From Bugulina stolonifera (taxonomy: Eukaryota; Bryozoa; Gymnolaemata; Cheilostomatida; Bugulidae), in NCBI GenBank assembly GCA_935421135.1, contig OW285187.1, positions 2,914,001 to 2,978,000 of the forward strand: a stretch of DNA of 64,000 nucleotides. Reading direction: 5' to 3'. Below are positions 18,087 through 31,900 of this stretch, one piece after another (position 1 is the stretch's first letter; each line of letters opens with the position of its first letter). The translations under genes and the position numbers were made by a program. The notes beneath the pieces were generated by a model. It was given only the letters and a program-made list of their open reading frames with translations, made no database searches and was not told where the DNA came from.

Positions 18087-20215
18087 TTAGCCTAGAACTT
18101 GGGATATCCTCTTCACAGTGGCACCTATCAGCCCCTCACCATAGCTTTCATCTCCATCTGTTCTGTGGGATATCTACAGGAGTATCATACAGTAAATACA
18201 TGTACATACACAATCAAGCATCTAGAGAGAGCGCAACTTCCATGAAACTATACAATATTAACAAGACATAATCAGATAGACTTTGGCAGTTTATTTTAAT
18301 TTTCCCCTGATATATATCTAATTAATTTGAGCAGCTTGGCGTCTCCAGTATCAGTGTACAGAACTGAAGCCTGCTATGATCATAAATATTTGGGGCTAAC
18401 ACCCGTTGCACATTATAATATACTGACTCTGTATAGATAGGGCTGAACATCAGGTATTGACGTATCATACACACAGTCTAGATCCCTCTCACCAGGTTCT
18501 TTGGGTAGATACAGGTCATGGTTGTTGACCACCCTCACTATGTTCATGATAATCTCTGAGAGGTCTTTAGACAGCTTCGTTGACGCCATTTGTCTCTCTG
18601 CAGTAGCAAAGGAAGATAGGTCAGTACTTGGAGGTGTGATAACAACAACAGAAACCGAAAGTACACCATATTACATTGGAATATAACACTGATGTAAGTC
18701 TCATGGTGTTAACTAGTAACAGAAGGAAATAATATATCCACTAAATATCCTCTATCACAACAGATTTGAGACCATCATCTAGCCGCTGCAATGAGATACA
18801 GTTAGTGAAAATTTATAAATAGATTGGGATAATAACATTGATACAAGGTAGTCTGTGTACATATCCTACCATGCTCATTGGCTAATGATACAATGTTAAC
18901 ATTAACTACCCAGTCCTCCCATGGCACTGCTTCTGGAGACCTTGGCCAAGCTACTTTGTTTGTCAGATAGAACTGAAGGTTTATCTACAGAATAGGATAA
19001 AGGTTTACCCACAGAATAGGACAAATAGGTTCTACCCCTCCCACCCTTCACACAACACGTACATATACACACGTCTCCAACTGTCATCATGTAGTCTCCA
19101 GATCTTGTTATAGGAATGATATGCAAGTATAGCCAATTAAACAGTAAGTAGCATATACTATTGCGTACCTGTCCATGAATCGTCTCCCCTGTAACATTAG
19201 TATATTCTTTCTCCCTCAATGCACTAAAGAAAGGGTTACACTCAGCTGCCACCTTACTTATCAGCTCCTCTGAAGGTATCCGCACCTAATAAAATCAGAT
19301 AAATAATTTTACATTATAACACAAACGGTTATGAGAACCCAGGTTATTGGATATCTACATGTATTACGGAGAGGAATAGAAGTGCTAGTAGTAGAAGTAC
19401 CAGGGTTATTATTTAGTGCCATCAGCCGATAAAAGTGAGAAATCAAAGTATTTATCACTTATAAATCTCAGATGTGATAGAACTTCGAATTTTATCGTGT
19501 ATACATAATTATATCCTAGTCTAATTTCTCACCTATACTGTATTAGCCTTAGCTCTGGTGAGCATACATCTAATATTGTATGTTTATGAGGCGGAACATG
19601 ATACAAAAAACATGTAGATGGACACTATCCCTTTAAGGAGGACAGGAAGTTTGACTTACGTATGTCATATCAATACGATCACAGTCTACGTCCTCCATAC
19701 CAACTAATCCAACTGAATATTTCCCTTCCGATTTGAAAGTGTACTGAAAGTGAACAATTAGAGTTATCTCCCCACAGTCAATTACAAACATTGTCCAATA
19801 TTACAATTGAATGATGCTTCAAGGAAAGGTAAATTGTTACGTTCAAAGAGGTATTTACCTTTCCAGCCGATCTGTTGAATAATATTGTGTGGAATATAAC
19901 TACAAAAGAAAACTTGGTTATTAAACATATAATAGCCTATATAAAGTGCTACGATATGAATTTCAACCATGATGCTTGGTCAGTAACTTGACAAGATAAA
20001 TGTGATAAAGCAGTGGCATGCAAACATGTAGACAACTCACCATTTACTGCTTCCTCAAGCTGATGGCCTTCCAATTCCTAAAGAATGAACACAATCAGTA
20101 TTAGCATTATGAAGAAAATTGAGTTTTTTTATCATGAAAATTATTTTCTACTTATATCAATGCACAGCGTATGCAGACTTACCAATGTCTTCAAATCATA
20201 CTTTGCATAGTTCAT
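18087..20215 (-). CDS. ATG101: ATG101, autophagy-initiation HORMA protein
   Basis: Eight minus-strand exons, 20183-20215, 20041-20077, 19859-19899, 19660-19743, 19169-19285, 18870-18984, 18428-18597 and 18087-18173, join in phase to 227 residues (human 218). Family landmarks in order: GHQLEEAVNVIFHTILFNRS, GKYSVGLVGMEDVDCDRIDM, TYVRIPSEEL, the NLQFYL strand followed by WPR (the WF-finger area of human ATG101), PWEDWVVNVNIV, LSEIIMNIVRVVNNHDLYLP and DTSIPDVQPYLYRIS. ATG101 pairs with ATG13 through HORMA domains in the ULK1 autophagy-initiation complex; that role is by homology. The first three exons are only 33-41 bases each and were found by phase and homology. It is divergent from UPF2. Confidence 0.95.
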
Positions 20216-20366
20216 TTTGGCAGTGAGCTGATGATCTGACTTTCTGCCAAATTAATAATATGAAAAGTTAGAATTAATCAAGATTCGTAAAGTGGTCCTA
20301 CTAGGCAAATGCCAAATTTCACTGAGTTTAGTAATGGTCTGTCTAACTCTTGGTGTACCATATAGA

Positions 20367-20481
20367 TCAGTGAAGGGTCTAAGGCTAGGTCAGTGAAGGG
20401 TCTAAGGCTAGACCAGTGAAGGGTCTAAGGCTAGGCCAGTGAAGGGTCTAAGGCTAGGTCAGTGGAGGGTCTAAGGCTAGG
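20367..20481. repeat. 23-bp minisatellite, five copies
   Basis: Five near-identical units of TCAGTGAAGGGTCTAAGGCT plus AGG run head to tail, just upstream of the ATG101 start codon. Variation is confined to one or two bases per unit. It lies in the presumed ATG101 promoter or 5' UTR. Confidence 0.95.
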
Positions 20482-21070
20482 TTTCAGCTAGATAAATATA
20501 CATTGAGCCAACTCAACTACTGAACCATAACTCATCAGTTGTTGGAACACTCTTGTTGAACACCCTTGAGACTACCTAGCACCCCATTGTCAGTTATACA
20601 AATGTTACTGTCATGTATCACAAGTCGCCGTCAGTGTTGTTCTAATATTAGCTTACTGAATGCTTATTTAATGCAATCTAATCAAAAGACTAAAAGTCAC
20701 ATTATCCACTGACTGAGTCAGGCTTTTATTGTTATTGATTTGAGTTCTATTCGCCTTAGCATCACTGTGAAGTGTGGCTATCCTGTGAAATGAGACTGGT
20801 AGACCCTAGTACCATATAACTATCACTTATGAATAAATATAATTTTGATCATTGCCACACCATGTAGCCTATGCTATTGTGACCAATAATCATTAAGGCG
20901 TATAGCCTAATAAATGGAGTATAGAAGAATAAGGTACATATTCTACAGTAATTTTGCTACCAGTCTAGTGCACTTGACTGGTGATTTGATTGCAAAGTAG
21001 TAGGCTATCAAACGATTTTCAAAGTGTCGTTATGGTACAACTCACGTGACTGAGTGGGCCAAAATAAGCG

Positions 21071-21228
21071 TTGAGAGTGAGTGAGTAATTGCGACTGACT
21101 GGGAGAGGGTGACTGTGAGTGACTGACTGCAAGTTACTGACTGGGAGTGACTGACTCAGTGACTGGGAGTGAATGAGTGACTGGGAGTGAATGAGTGACT
21201 GGGAGTGACTGACTGACTGGGGTGACTA
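21071..21228. repeat. degenerate GACTGGGAGTGA repeat
   Basis: Irregular repeats built from GACTGACTGGGAGTGA and GAATGAGTGACTGGGAGTGA run over about 160 bases, with GTGA/GACTGA as the basic element. No coding sense was seen. Confidence 0.85.
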
Positions 21229-21419
21229 AGTTTTAGTTTAAGCATTAGTGCATCATAATGATGATAATTATAATAAGATGGATATATTATAATATAACTA
21301 CATAAGATAATTATTTATCATCTTGATCTTGTGTAATGATAATTTAATATTTATATTTATATTATATATATAATAATAATGATCATAATAAAATAATTAG
21401 TAGTAGGCTACATTGTATA

Positions 21420-21452
21420 TTGAATTACAACAATAGTATTGTTGTAATTCAA
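21420..21452. repeat. perfect 33-bp palindrome
   Basis: Arms TTGAATTACAACAATA and TATTGTTGTAATTCAA are exact reverse complements around a single G. Such a sequence can extrude a cruciform, or fold into a hairpin if transcribed. It lies in the spacer between the divergent genes ATG101 and UPF2. Confidence 0.95.
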
Positions 21453-21782
21453 AGATAAAATCCGATTCAGTGTATCTCACTATGACTATGACTATCTGGT
21501 ATCTGTATGGTTGCTATCAACGCCATGAATTCAATGAAAAAAAATAAATAAGCCTGTCTACTTATCATGTCATAATCTACACACCAAACTATAACATCTG
21601 AATTTTATTCTATGCTGTAGAACCATAAACAATAATTATTTATTTACAGTATTGTCTGTTATGGTACAGCAACAGCCACTTGGACAGTGTGAAATAAAAT
21701 GGTGGAATTATCTCCTCCTAAAATTCTATTGAAAACTTTAAAGCCTGTGTTCAGGACAAAACCACGAACTCCGTAATTGATG

Positions 21783-21819
21783 CCATACTTCTATGATTGA
21801 TTCAATCATAGAGGTATGG
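21783..21819. repeat. near-perfect 37-bp palindrome
   Basis: Eighteen-base arms (CCATACTTCTATGATTGA and its reverse complement with one mismatch) flank one T. This is the second strong palindrome in the same spacer, 330 bases from the first. Confidence 0.92.
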
Positions 21820-22947
21820 ATTCAATGACGGTGATGATAAATATAAACTTTCGGAACCTGCGCTATACACGGAAACATCATCAGTTTAGCGTTTACAATT
21901 ACAACCAGTTTGAATAATATCCGGCTGCTCTCCAAGCCGATTTTTGAGCTTAGGTGAATGGAGATGCATCCTTACTATCAGTGGCCTTTCCTTGCTTACA
22001 GTTTCATAGTATTACGATTATCTTGTATTTATTTACAAGCGAAGGCACGCACATATATCTAGAAATCTTGTTGCAATCTGTTTAAGCTGCTCTCATTGAG
22101 ATCGAAACCACAGAGTTTCAAATTCGAAATTGCCTAATCAAATGCAATAGTTATATTTAATTATTATTATATTATATTATTTTAAATAAAAATTGTTACT
22201 ATTATTGTTATACTTATTATTATATTATTATTGTGGAAGTAGTAAATATTAATGTAGTTTTGTTATTATTTTTTCAATTTAACTTGTTATTTTATAGTGA
22301 ATTGTGTTTTATTTTGTCATCAATTAGAATTTTCATTTTGCTATAATTTTATAATGATTTTGATAACTTTTACAAGTCCTATTGGCTATTTGCCTGGTTG
22401 GCGTCTTCTACTCACCGGTTGGCCCTTCTTGTATATGTCTCGACAACTACGTCCAACTACCTAGCCGGGCACAACAATATTTTAGAGTTACAGTAGTAGT
22501 TTCAGTTTTATTAAATTTATAACATGAATGTAAATCAGTTAGCTATAATTTAATATATATGTCAAGTATTATATAAATGTATGATGTGTTCTTACTTAAG
22601 GCCTATATTATTTAATATGATAATTGTTCTTGTAAGGTATGTTAAGATTTTATATTTATAATCACATTGAGAAATAAATAATGTGTGTATTATTTGCTTG
22701 TTATTCTATATGTTGGTAGGTTATACATTTGCTATACCATTTCCAATCGTTTCTTCAGGCATGTACAAGTGTTTCTTGTTTGAATAGCCCAGAAGAAGTA
22801 ATACTGGTAGAGAGGTTGACCGGTAAAAATTCTGATAATGACCGACAGTTTTACTAACCTACATTTTGATGTTTTTTGTTCTGTTGTTTATAGCAAAATG
22901 TCATTAAATATACATATGTTTGATTATTTATAGAATGATGGTTGACT

Positions 22948-25900
22948 ATGAATATTAAAGTGGATAGTGATATGGAGGGTCGTAAAGGAGGGAAGCGTTA
23001 TTCTACAGAACGTCAGGAACGACTGAAGAACGTAAAGCCGTCAGCTGCACTTCCTGTGACATCTACAAATTCTCCGAAGTCACCAACCCATTTGCCAGCA
23101 CCTACCGAGGTCGGCAGATGAAGCATATCCATATTTCACACCTATCCCTCGGTTGCCAATGTGTCTTATGTGATCCATGCTGATATGTTCATATGTGTAG
23201 TTAACGCTGATATGTCCATATGTGTAGTTAAAATTGGAAAAAGTGAAACATAAGCCTAATAGACTGTGATGCAGATTGTTTGTAAACATCAATGGGAATA
23301 AAGTAATGACATGTTGTGGTACTGTGTGTTAACTTTAGACACCGAAGGATGCGGAAGAAGCTACACGAGAAGCTCAGGAAGAAGCCGAGATGCTCGCTAA
23401 GGAGAAAGAAGCAGAAGAAAGGGTGAGTTTTATGTATATTATAGTAACACATAGTTCCAACTCCAATCAAGGACTGGTATTTTCATGAATGTGAAACAAG
23501 TCTCTGACTGCTCAAAAAGATCATTTCCTTGCATAAAAACATCGTAGGTAGCACATCTGTATGATCATTCTTAGCCATGCTATTAACTTATTCATTACAT
23601 TAGAAAGTATGCCAATACACCTGCTAGCAGCAATTGATTGCCGTGGTGGACATAGAAAATATTGACTGTTTCACATAACAGCTAACAATTATATTGTTTT
23701 GCTAACTAGACAGTACGTTGCGCTTTTGGTGTCAAACTTTTGGTAATGACTGTAGTGACCTAGCCTGATCACTCAATTCCTAATTTTAGTTATTGATCAG
23801 TGAATACGCAAAGGAGATTGAGGAAAAATATAAAGTACGGCAGAAGTATAAAGATAGGAATGCTAACATTGCAGGTAGTATATATAAGTGTAGGCAAGCT
23901 TGTGTCACCTGGAAGTGTTATGTTATCTTAGCTATCTGAGTTGCTGCTTAGATTTTTAAGATGGCCGGTTATTTCGGTCAGAAGCCCTCGAGCACCTTTG
24001 TTTCGCACTAACAATGGTGTTGCTTAAGCATCTTGAGTTGATGTGTTGGCAGTCTGTGCCACTCAAACTGAAACAAATAATGAACCAGAACTTATGTTGT
24101 TTGCTATTCACTGACTGGCTCCAGTTCTGCTGCTATATATTTCAGAATTCAGACCCGATGAATCTGACTTTGTGAAGCTGGACTCTAGTTTGAAGAAGAA
24201 CACGGCATTTGTAAGAAAACTGGTAAGATAATAATCCTCAACTATGGAGTCACTCTATATTATGTTTGTATTGTTTAAGTGATGATTCTATACACTAATT
24301 AGCAATTAGCAGCTTTGATTAGAAATATGCTGAAGTAGATGACAGAATGTTAATTTACCAGAAGAGAATCATGATGTTGGTGAAGAGCTGATGTATCCCC
24401 TGTCTCCTCTCAATTTGATTGCTTATTGTTTCAGAAAACATTTACTGAAAGCCAGAAGGATTCCCTGGTAAAGGAGATCAAGTCACTAAATCTTACTAAA
24501 TACATATCTGAGGTGGTAAGTTTTACCCTTGAGTAACAGTAGTATGCATTGGCTAACACCGATATGAATGATATGAATATGAATTTCTCCACTAGATTCA
24601 ATTTTTTCTCTAAGCAGGGTTCAACTTTCAATATTAACTTTGTTGTCTACTTATCTTACACTATTATCTAACACTTGACTTAATGAAGCACACTCTAAAT
24701 GCATTCTAACTAGTACTCTGTAACTTCTGGTGATAATGAGAATTATCTTCTCTTTTATTGGGAGAAGAGAGGGGATGACTCTACAGACTGATACTATGTT
24801 GTACAGTGACCCTCCTCTGACTTAATCTTTGTTCTGATACGGTCAGCTAGTAATGCTATCAAAGTATCTGCTTACACTATATGACTCTGGTTGACTGTAG
24901 GCGGCAGCTATAGTAGAGACCAAACTTAAGATGTCAGATATAAATGCTGCCGTGGAACTGTGCTGCCTGCTTCACGAACGGTACACAGAATTCTGTGACG
25001 TTCTCCTGGAGAACTGGCAGAAGGTTTTACTGCAGAAAAAGGAAGATAAGGTGAGGGCAGTGCTTACTCTACCGTCTCTGCTACATTGGTTGCATAGATA
25101 GACGACATGCTATGATACACTTTCTGCTCCATTCCACGATGAGTCTTTGTAAGGTCTGGTATGATTGGTTGTGACTGGAGATGCATTGTTGACATCTGTA
25201 CATCTTTATTTGTGATGCAGCGGCAAGCTATCGATAAACTTGCAGGGTTTAATTCTGGTTTTTATTGACTCATAACTTGTGGAAGTAACACTGTTGTATA
25301 GGCTTATATACAAGTACTTACTTGAATCTGCTAGTCAGCCAATGATAGTTTCTGTTTGCATATTCAGGTAACCAATCAGAGCAAGTTTAGAGTAGACATT
25401 AGATTCTTTGCGGAGCTCATATCAGTTGGTGTGTTGCCTGAGAAAGGGGCCCTCAACATCCTCTCCAACCAGCTCAATATTCTAATAAACTGTGATAAGG
25501 AGGAGCACAGCAATGTGTCCATTATACAGAGCTTCTGTAGACACTGTGGCAGTGACTACGCAGGGCTAGTACCTCGTAAATACAGGTCAGTCTATATCCC
25601 TAGCACCAGCGGTTTTGAGCTCCGCTATCAGATTGGGCTTATTTAGACCGATGGATAAACGACTGAAATTTGATAACACTTGTTTTCATAATATCTCAAA
25701 ATATTTTAGTTTGACAAAATTGATATTTTTGTTTTCTAGTTGAGATGCAAGTTTACCGACCAAGTTTAAAACTTCAAATCTGTATAAACTAAAAAAATTA
25801 AAATATACAATTACATTGATCGCTAAAATATATTTTTGGGTGCGTACCAAACTGGTATTATTACAAATTTCACTGTTTTATATTGTAACAATTTCAGTAT

Positions 25901-28900
25901 TATGTATATGTATGCTGTAGGATATTAGCTGACAAATATGATATGACCATAGCCTCATGTCCAACATTGCCAGCAGAAAAACAGAAAGGCTGCAGGAACC
26001 TCCTCAAAGAATACTATAATAGTGTAGTGGACCAGCTACAGAAAGATCATAAGGTTTGTGATTCTTTTAATATTAGTGCCCTGGGATATTATTCTACTTT
26101 AATATCTACATACAGCTGAAAAGATGTGCGTAATGAGTTAAAAACAATTTAATATTCTAATTTAAACTACATTCCGATTCAATATGGTGGATGGCTAATG
26201 GCGAAGTAGTATAGTGTGTGTGTGTTGTTGTCTGCCTTCACAGGAATTAAAGCACACAGAATGGGTAAATAGACGGATAATACTTACTAAGGGTGAACTC
26301 AACACAGATAGGCAGGAGAGATACGAGACAATGAAAGCTGCTTATGCTAAACTGATAGCCAACGTGCAAACTCTCAGTGTATGTATATAGAAACCTACAC
26401 GCGTAATAGTGATGTTATAGCTGATGTCATAGTTAGTGATGTCATAGTGGTAATGCTATAGCTAGTGATGTCATAGCTGATGTCATGGTTAGTGATGTCA
26501 TAGTGGTAATGTCATGGTTAGTGATGTCATGGTGGTAATGCTATAGCTAGTGATATCATAGTGGTGATGCTATAGCTAGTGATGTCATAGCTGATGTCAT
26601 AGTTAGTGATGTCATAGTATTTTGCTACTATAACTATTTAGACTCACATAATGTTATGCTATTATAGGACCTTGTGGACGAGGAAATGTGTGAACTTCCT
26701 GAAATCAGTGAGTCCCACCTGTTATCTATTAATGTATAAAGTAGGCTAGTTCCATATTTACACTAATGATATATATGCCCACCCATGGCCGTATGTTTAG
26801 GTATGTATTTATATTCTACTGAGTGTGTTTTCTCTACCAGAGTTCGGAGGTGACGATGGTGATTTGGAGTTCAATGCCGCCCAGCAGTTTGAATACGACG
26901 GGGATACCAGTCTCTATGAAGATGAGGAGACACAACAGTTCTATGAGAAACTGCTAGATCTTAGGGCTATAGTGCCTCAGATCCTGCTGAAAGACAGTCA
27001 AGTGGCACAGACACCCCCTCCTAAGGAAGAAGAGGAGAGCACTGAGGCTGATTCCAGTGAGTTGAGATTCAGTTATACAGTATCTCTAAAGCCTTCAACA
27101 CTTCAACAGTTTAGGGAATGTTTGAACTGATTACAGGCACTCAGTGTGTCTCAGTGCAAGTTTTTCATAAATATTTAGTCCAAGTCTTCCTGTTTATACT
27201 AACATCATGTAATAATTAATGTAGATGAGGAAGATTTGAAAGTTGAAGATGTGGAGCAGGAGTTACTAGAAGGTGAGGAGGCTACAGAGGCATCCCCTTC
27301 GTCAAATGAAAGCCCTTCCGAGGAACTGATGCTGGAAGATGCAGATAGCACTGAAGCTGATGGAACATGTATGTTTTCCTGTTACCATGGCATCTGTTTG
27401 TCTATTGGTCACATTTTACTCTCACTCATGTACTCTAGTTAACTACATTTTCCACATACAGTATTAGATCACTGCTGTTTCCAGATATGTACAAGTATCC
27501 TGGCTGATGATTGTATGTTTATGTTGGCCCACTTTAGCTGCTGAAGATACTATTGAGCTTGCCACGACCTCTAAGCTCTTGTTTGATAAGTTCCTATCAG
27601 ACCTACCGAGTTGTGTGAATAGAGAGCTCATTGACAGAGCAGCTCAGGACTTTTGTATGTCCCACAACACTAAGCTCAACAGGAAACGCCTCTCCAAGGT
27701 GTTATTCTGTGTCAATCGTACCAGGTAAGGCTTTCTAAGGTGCAACTTTTTATAGCATGTATGAGAAAAGGCTGTGAAAGGTGCTCTGTTGTGTAGCATG
27801 TATGGGATAATATTTAATAATCCAGATTTTTGAATGTTGGTAGATTGTTTTGGTATTTCATGACTGGGGATAAGGTGATTAGTGTGCCTTGAACAATATA
27901 CCGTTGTAGTCTAACGCCGTATGCCTGTATGTTTCAGATATGATTTGCTGCCATTCTATGCCCGCCTGGTGGCCACCCTCTACCCTTGCATGCCAGACGT
28001 GGCCAATGAGCTCTCGCACTATCTTACTCTAGACTTCCGATTCCTCGTCAGGAAGAAGGACCAAATCAAAATAGAATCAAAGATTAAAACTGTTCGGTTT
28101 ATAGGTAAGCTCAGTGGTGTATCTCATTGCTTGCTGATAGTTGGATTGTATTGACCATGCATGTTTTATGGAGCTATTGGCTTGTCACAACATCATGGAT
28201 GTGTTTTCATTTGTATCTAGTATCAATAGCATTATTTTAATGATAATAATGATAATAGCGTCTTGTAGTTTGTGTATGAAAATGGTTTATAGAAACTTCA
28301 AACTTTTCACAAACATATTGCCGATGGTTTGTTGTGGCTCCCTATTATCATGTTACCATGTGTTACCATGTGTCACCATGTGTTACCATGTGTTACCATG
28401 TGTTACCATGTGTTACCAAGTGTTACCATGTGTTACCATGTATTACCATGTGTTACCATGTATTACCATGTATTACCATGTGTTACCATGTATTACCATG
28501 TATTACCATGTGTTACCATGTGTTACCATGTATTACCATGTACTCGTATTACCATGTGTTACCATGTATTACCATGTGTTACCATGTGTCACCATGTGTT
28601 ACCATGTGTCACCATGTGTCACCATGTATCACCATGTATTACCATATGTTGCCATGTGTCACCATGTGTAACCGTGTCTCTCAGGTGAACTAGTCAAGTT
28701 TGGAATGTACTCCAAGACAGACGTACTCAAGTGTCTGAAGATGCTCATGTTTGACTTCAGTCATCACAATATAGACATGGCCTGTGCTCTTCTTGAGACA
28801 TGTGGGAGGTACCTCTACCGTAGCCCTGATTCCCACCACCGTACCAGAATATACCTGGTGGGTCCAGTACTAGTCCTACCTCTGATACATTTATGCATGA

Positions 28901-31900
28901 TTAGCTGCATGCCAGCAAGATGTTAGAGATAGAAAGCTGATATCTGTAAGGAATCGGTTGATCTAGTGATGCCCCCAGCATTAGGTCAATCGTTCTTCCT
29001 CGACAATCCAAGTTTTACCATCAGTTTGGAGTTATTACCTCCTCTGTTCGACTTGGATGCTTTCCTTTGAAATGGTAACAATGATTTCCAACATAATGTT
29101 CCTCATAAGTTGGTGGTTGTTACACTCAGTTTGATTGGTAGAATCGTGGTTTACAAAGAACTTGCTCCAGCTGTACTGTGGTAGCGTTGGGATCGTTGTG
29201 GGAGGGTCATTGGTTAAGCGTGTTTACTAATCACTGAGTGTTGTCTAGAGTTACTTGTGGTTACACCATAACTTAGGTGCATGCATTGATGTCTGCAGGA
29301 AGTAATGATGAGGAAGAAGACAGCGCTGAGTCTAGACATCAGATACAACACAATGATAGAGAATGCATTCTACTACTGCAACCCCCCTAGCAACCAGAGC
29401 ATAGTGCGCGAGAGCCGACCTCCCAAACATGAGTACATTAGACGTCTGTTGTATAAGGATCTTAACAAACTGACTACTGAAAAGGTAAGTCACACAGGCT
29501 AAGTCAGGTCACACAGGTTATCAGAAGTCAGTTTACCTGCTGCAGCGGCTGATGTGATGGCAGTAACATCCAACTGGTTCAATTCCGCTATGCCAGACGT
29601 GTTTTATCTAAAATCATGTAAAATTTTAGTCCTTATCCCTTCTGAATATGTTACATGCTTGTATGACATGCACACATATAGTGATACTTTGTCACAGTAT
29701 ACTATAATGAGCAATGCACATATTACAACGTGTAGCCATGCACAATATACATGTATATACAATTCATAGCTTTGTAATTACGATCAATCGTTTACATCCA
29801 GGTACTCAGACATATGCGGAAGATAAACTGGAAAGACATCGAGTTGAGGACCTTTGCTACCAACTCACTCATAGCTATATGGAATGTGAAATATGGAAAT
29901 ATACACTGTGTGGCTAACTTACTGTCAGGGCTAGCACCCTACCATGTATGTGTAGATATATAACCCTACTATGTATGTGTAGATATATAACCCTTACCAT
30001 GTATGTGTAGATATATAACCCTTACCATGTATGTGTAGATACATAACCCTGTAACATGTATGTGTATATACATAACCATGTACCATGTAGGTGTAGATAT
30101 ATAACCATGTACCATGTAGGTGTAGATACATAACCATGTACCATGTAGGTGTAGATATATAGCCATGTACCATGTAGGTGTAGATATATAACCATGTACC
30201 ATGTAGGTTTAGATATATGACCATGTACCATGTAGGTTTAGATATATGACCATGTACCATGTAGGTGTAGATATATAGCCATGTACCATGTAGGTGTAGA
30301 TATATAACCATGTACCATGTAGGCTTAGATATATGACCATGTACCATGTAGCGGTGGTAAATTCAGCTCATAGCATGACTGTAAAATGTACAATTCAGGT
30401 GAAGGACCATACTGTTATTATATACAAGAGGGTAGGTAATGTTGACTCCACTGTGTATATACAGGAGGATGTAGCGATACAGGTGGTAGACGGGATACTA
30501 GAGTACATACGCACCGATATGGAGATCAACCACCCCAAGTACAATCAGAGACGAGTATCCATGGTCAAGTACCTGGGAGAACTTTACAACTACAGGATGG
30601 TAGACTCAGCTGTCATATTTAAAACACTCTACAGTTTCATTACGTTTGGAGTGAGCTACGACTACGACATGCCTTCACCTTTAGGTAATATACATATTAC
30701 ATTGACTATGTTAACCTTTAGGTAACATACATGTACATGTTGCCTTGCCTATGTTCACCGTATAGTTTAATACAGGTAGCATGCTTTTTATAGTGTGTAT
30801 GTGTACTCTCATCTCACGCACTATGCACTGTATCACCCATGTGGTATATTATGTACAATGTAGATCCTGCCCCTCACCTGTTCCGACTAAGACTGACCGC
30901 TGTCCTGCTGGACACCTGTGGTCAATACTTTGATAGAGGATCTACTAAACGTAAACTCGACTATTTTCTTATTTATTTTCAAGTAAGTTTTACTTAGATG
31001 TTCATATTTATGTGTATTATTACTTTCTATACTAACTTAATTAATGCCATCCGTTACCAGAAATTCAATATCGCGTAGATTTGTAGTATATACATGTATG
31101 TGTGATACATTGTATATTTACATATATATACCATACCACCTGTAGAAGTACCTGTGGTTTAAAAAAGCGTCACCATATTGGGACGCGGACTGTCCCTTTC
31201 CTATGAGTGTGGATATGATGGTGAGGGACTCCCTCGAGTCTGTCAGGCCCAAGGAAACCTTTAGCCAATCATACCTGGAGGCCAATCAAAAGGCTGAGAA
31301 GCTGAACGATGAATTCAAGGAGAAATTATGTGAGTATCTCGCGTATGATTATTGAGGCAAGTAGAGTCCTTTCTATTCTGTTGTGAATAGTATTATTGTA
31401 TTGTAATTATTTTCTAGACTTGTTTACAATTCATGTTGGTTGTTATAATTCATTCTGATGTGCTGTTTCATGCTATTACTTTGGGCTTACAGTGGTTCAT
31501 CTCCCCATGAGTGTAGTGCATTCTTCAGTCGAAGTTTCTAATCAACATTGGCTCTGCTTCTATTACGTGTACTTGTAAGCTATAGGGGCACTGTATGTAT
31601 CTATCATCCACACATGTTTTTCTGCGTTTAGCTGGGATCCTGCCTTTCCATGACCCAGAATATGAGGAGGAGGGTGATCTGGCACCCATTAAAGAAGTGG
31701 ATGAGGAGCTATCTGGTAGTCAGGTGAAGACTAGTGAGGAGGAGGCCAGCCCGTCCCAACCCGACCCTAGATCTCACACAGGATCTCAGTCTCAGGACCC
31801 ACACAACAGGCTCTCTGTGAGTTGAATCAGAGACAGCTGATGGACAGATTCTATAGTTTTATGCTATGTAGTGGGCAGACGCGCAAGTGTTTCTAGTCAC

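Larger units (their letters stand above)
20216..22947. other. divergent ATG101/UPF2 spacer
   Basis: A 2.7-kb region with no recognised exon. It contains the 23-bp minisatellite, the GACTGGGAGTGA tract, two palindromes and long AT runs (21230-21420 and 22150-22380). Promoters of both flanking housekeeping genes should lie at its ends. Confidence 0.5.

Noticed and set aside
18745..18792. Short minus-strand reading QRLDDGLKSVVIEDI ending in a stop, as an alternative ATG101 end
   Set aside because: It lies before the exon at 18428-18597, which carries clearly conserved ATG101 residues, and it cannot be spliced in phase from exon 6. The real end is at 18087-18173.
26409..26618. TGATGTCA repeats as a cluster of CRE/ATF sites
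   Set aside because: The octamer is part of a degenerate tandem repeat inside an intron. Copy number follows the repeat and not regulation.
28141..28693. Long plus-strand open frames through the TGTTACCATG array
   Set aside because: They exist because the ten-base unit has no stop in any plus frame. The stretch is an intron between UPF2 exons 14 and 15, which join in phase.
29969..30347. Minus-strand open frames with repeated YMVHGYIS motifs
   Set aside because: They are translation of the minisatellite in UPF2 intron 17 and have no non-repeat coding part.
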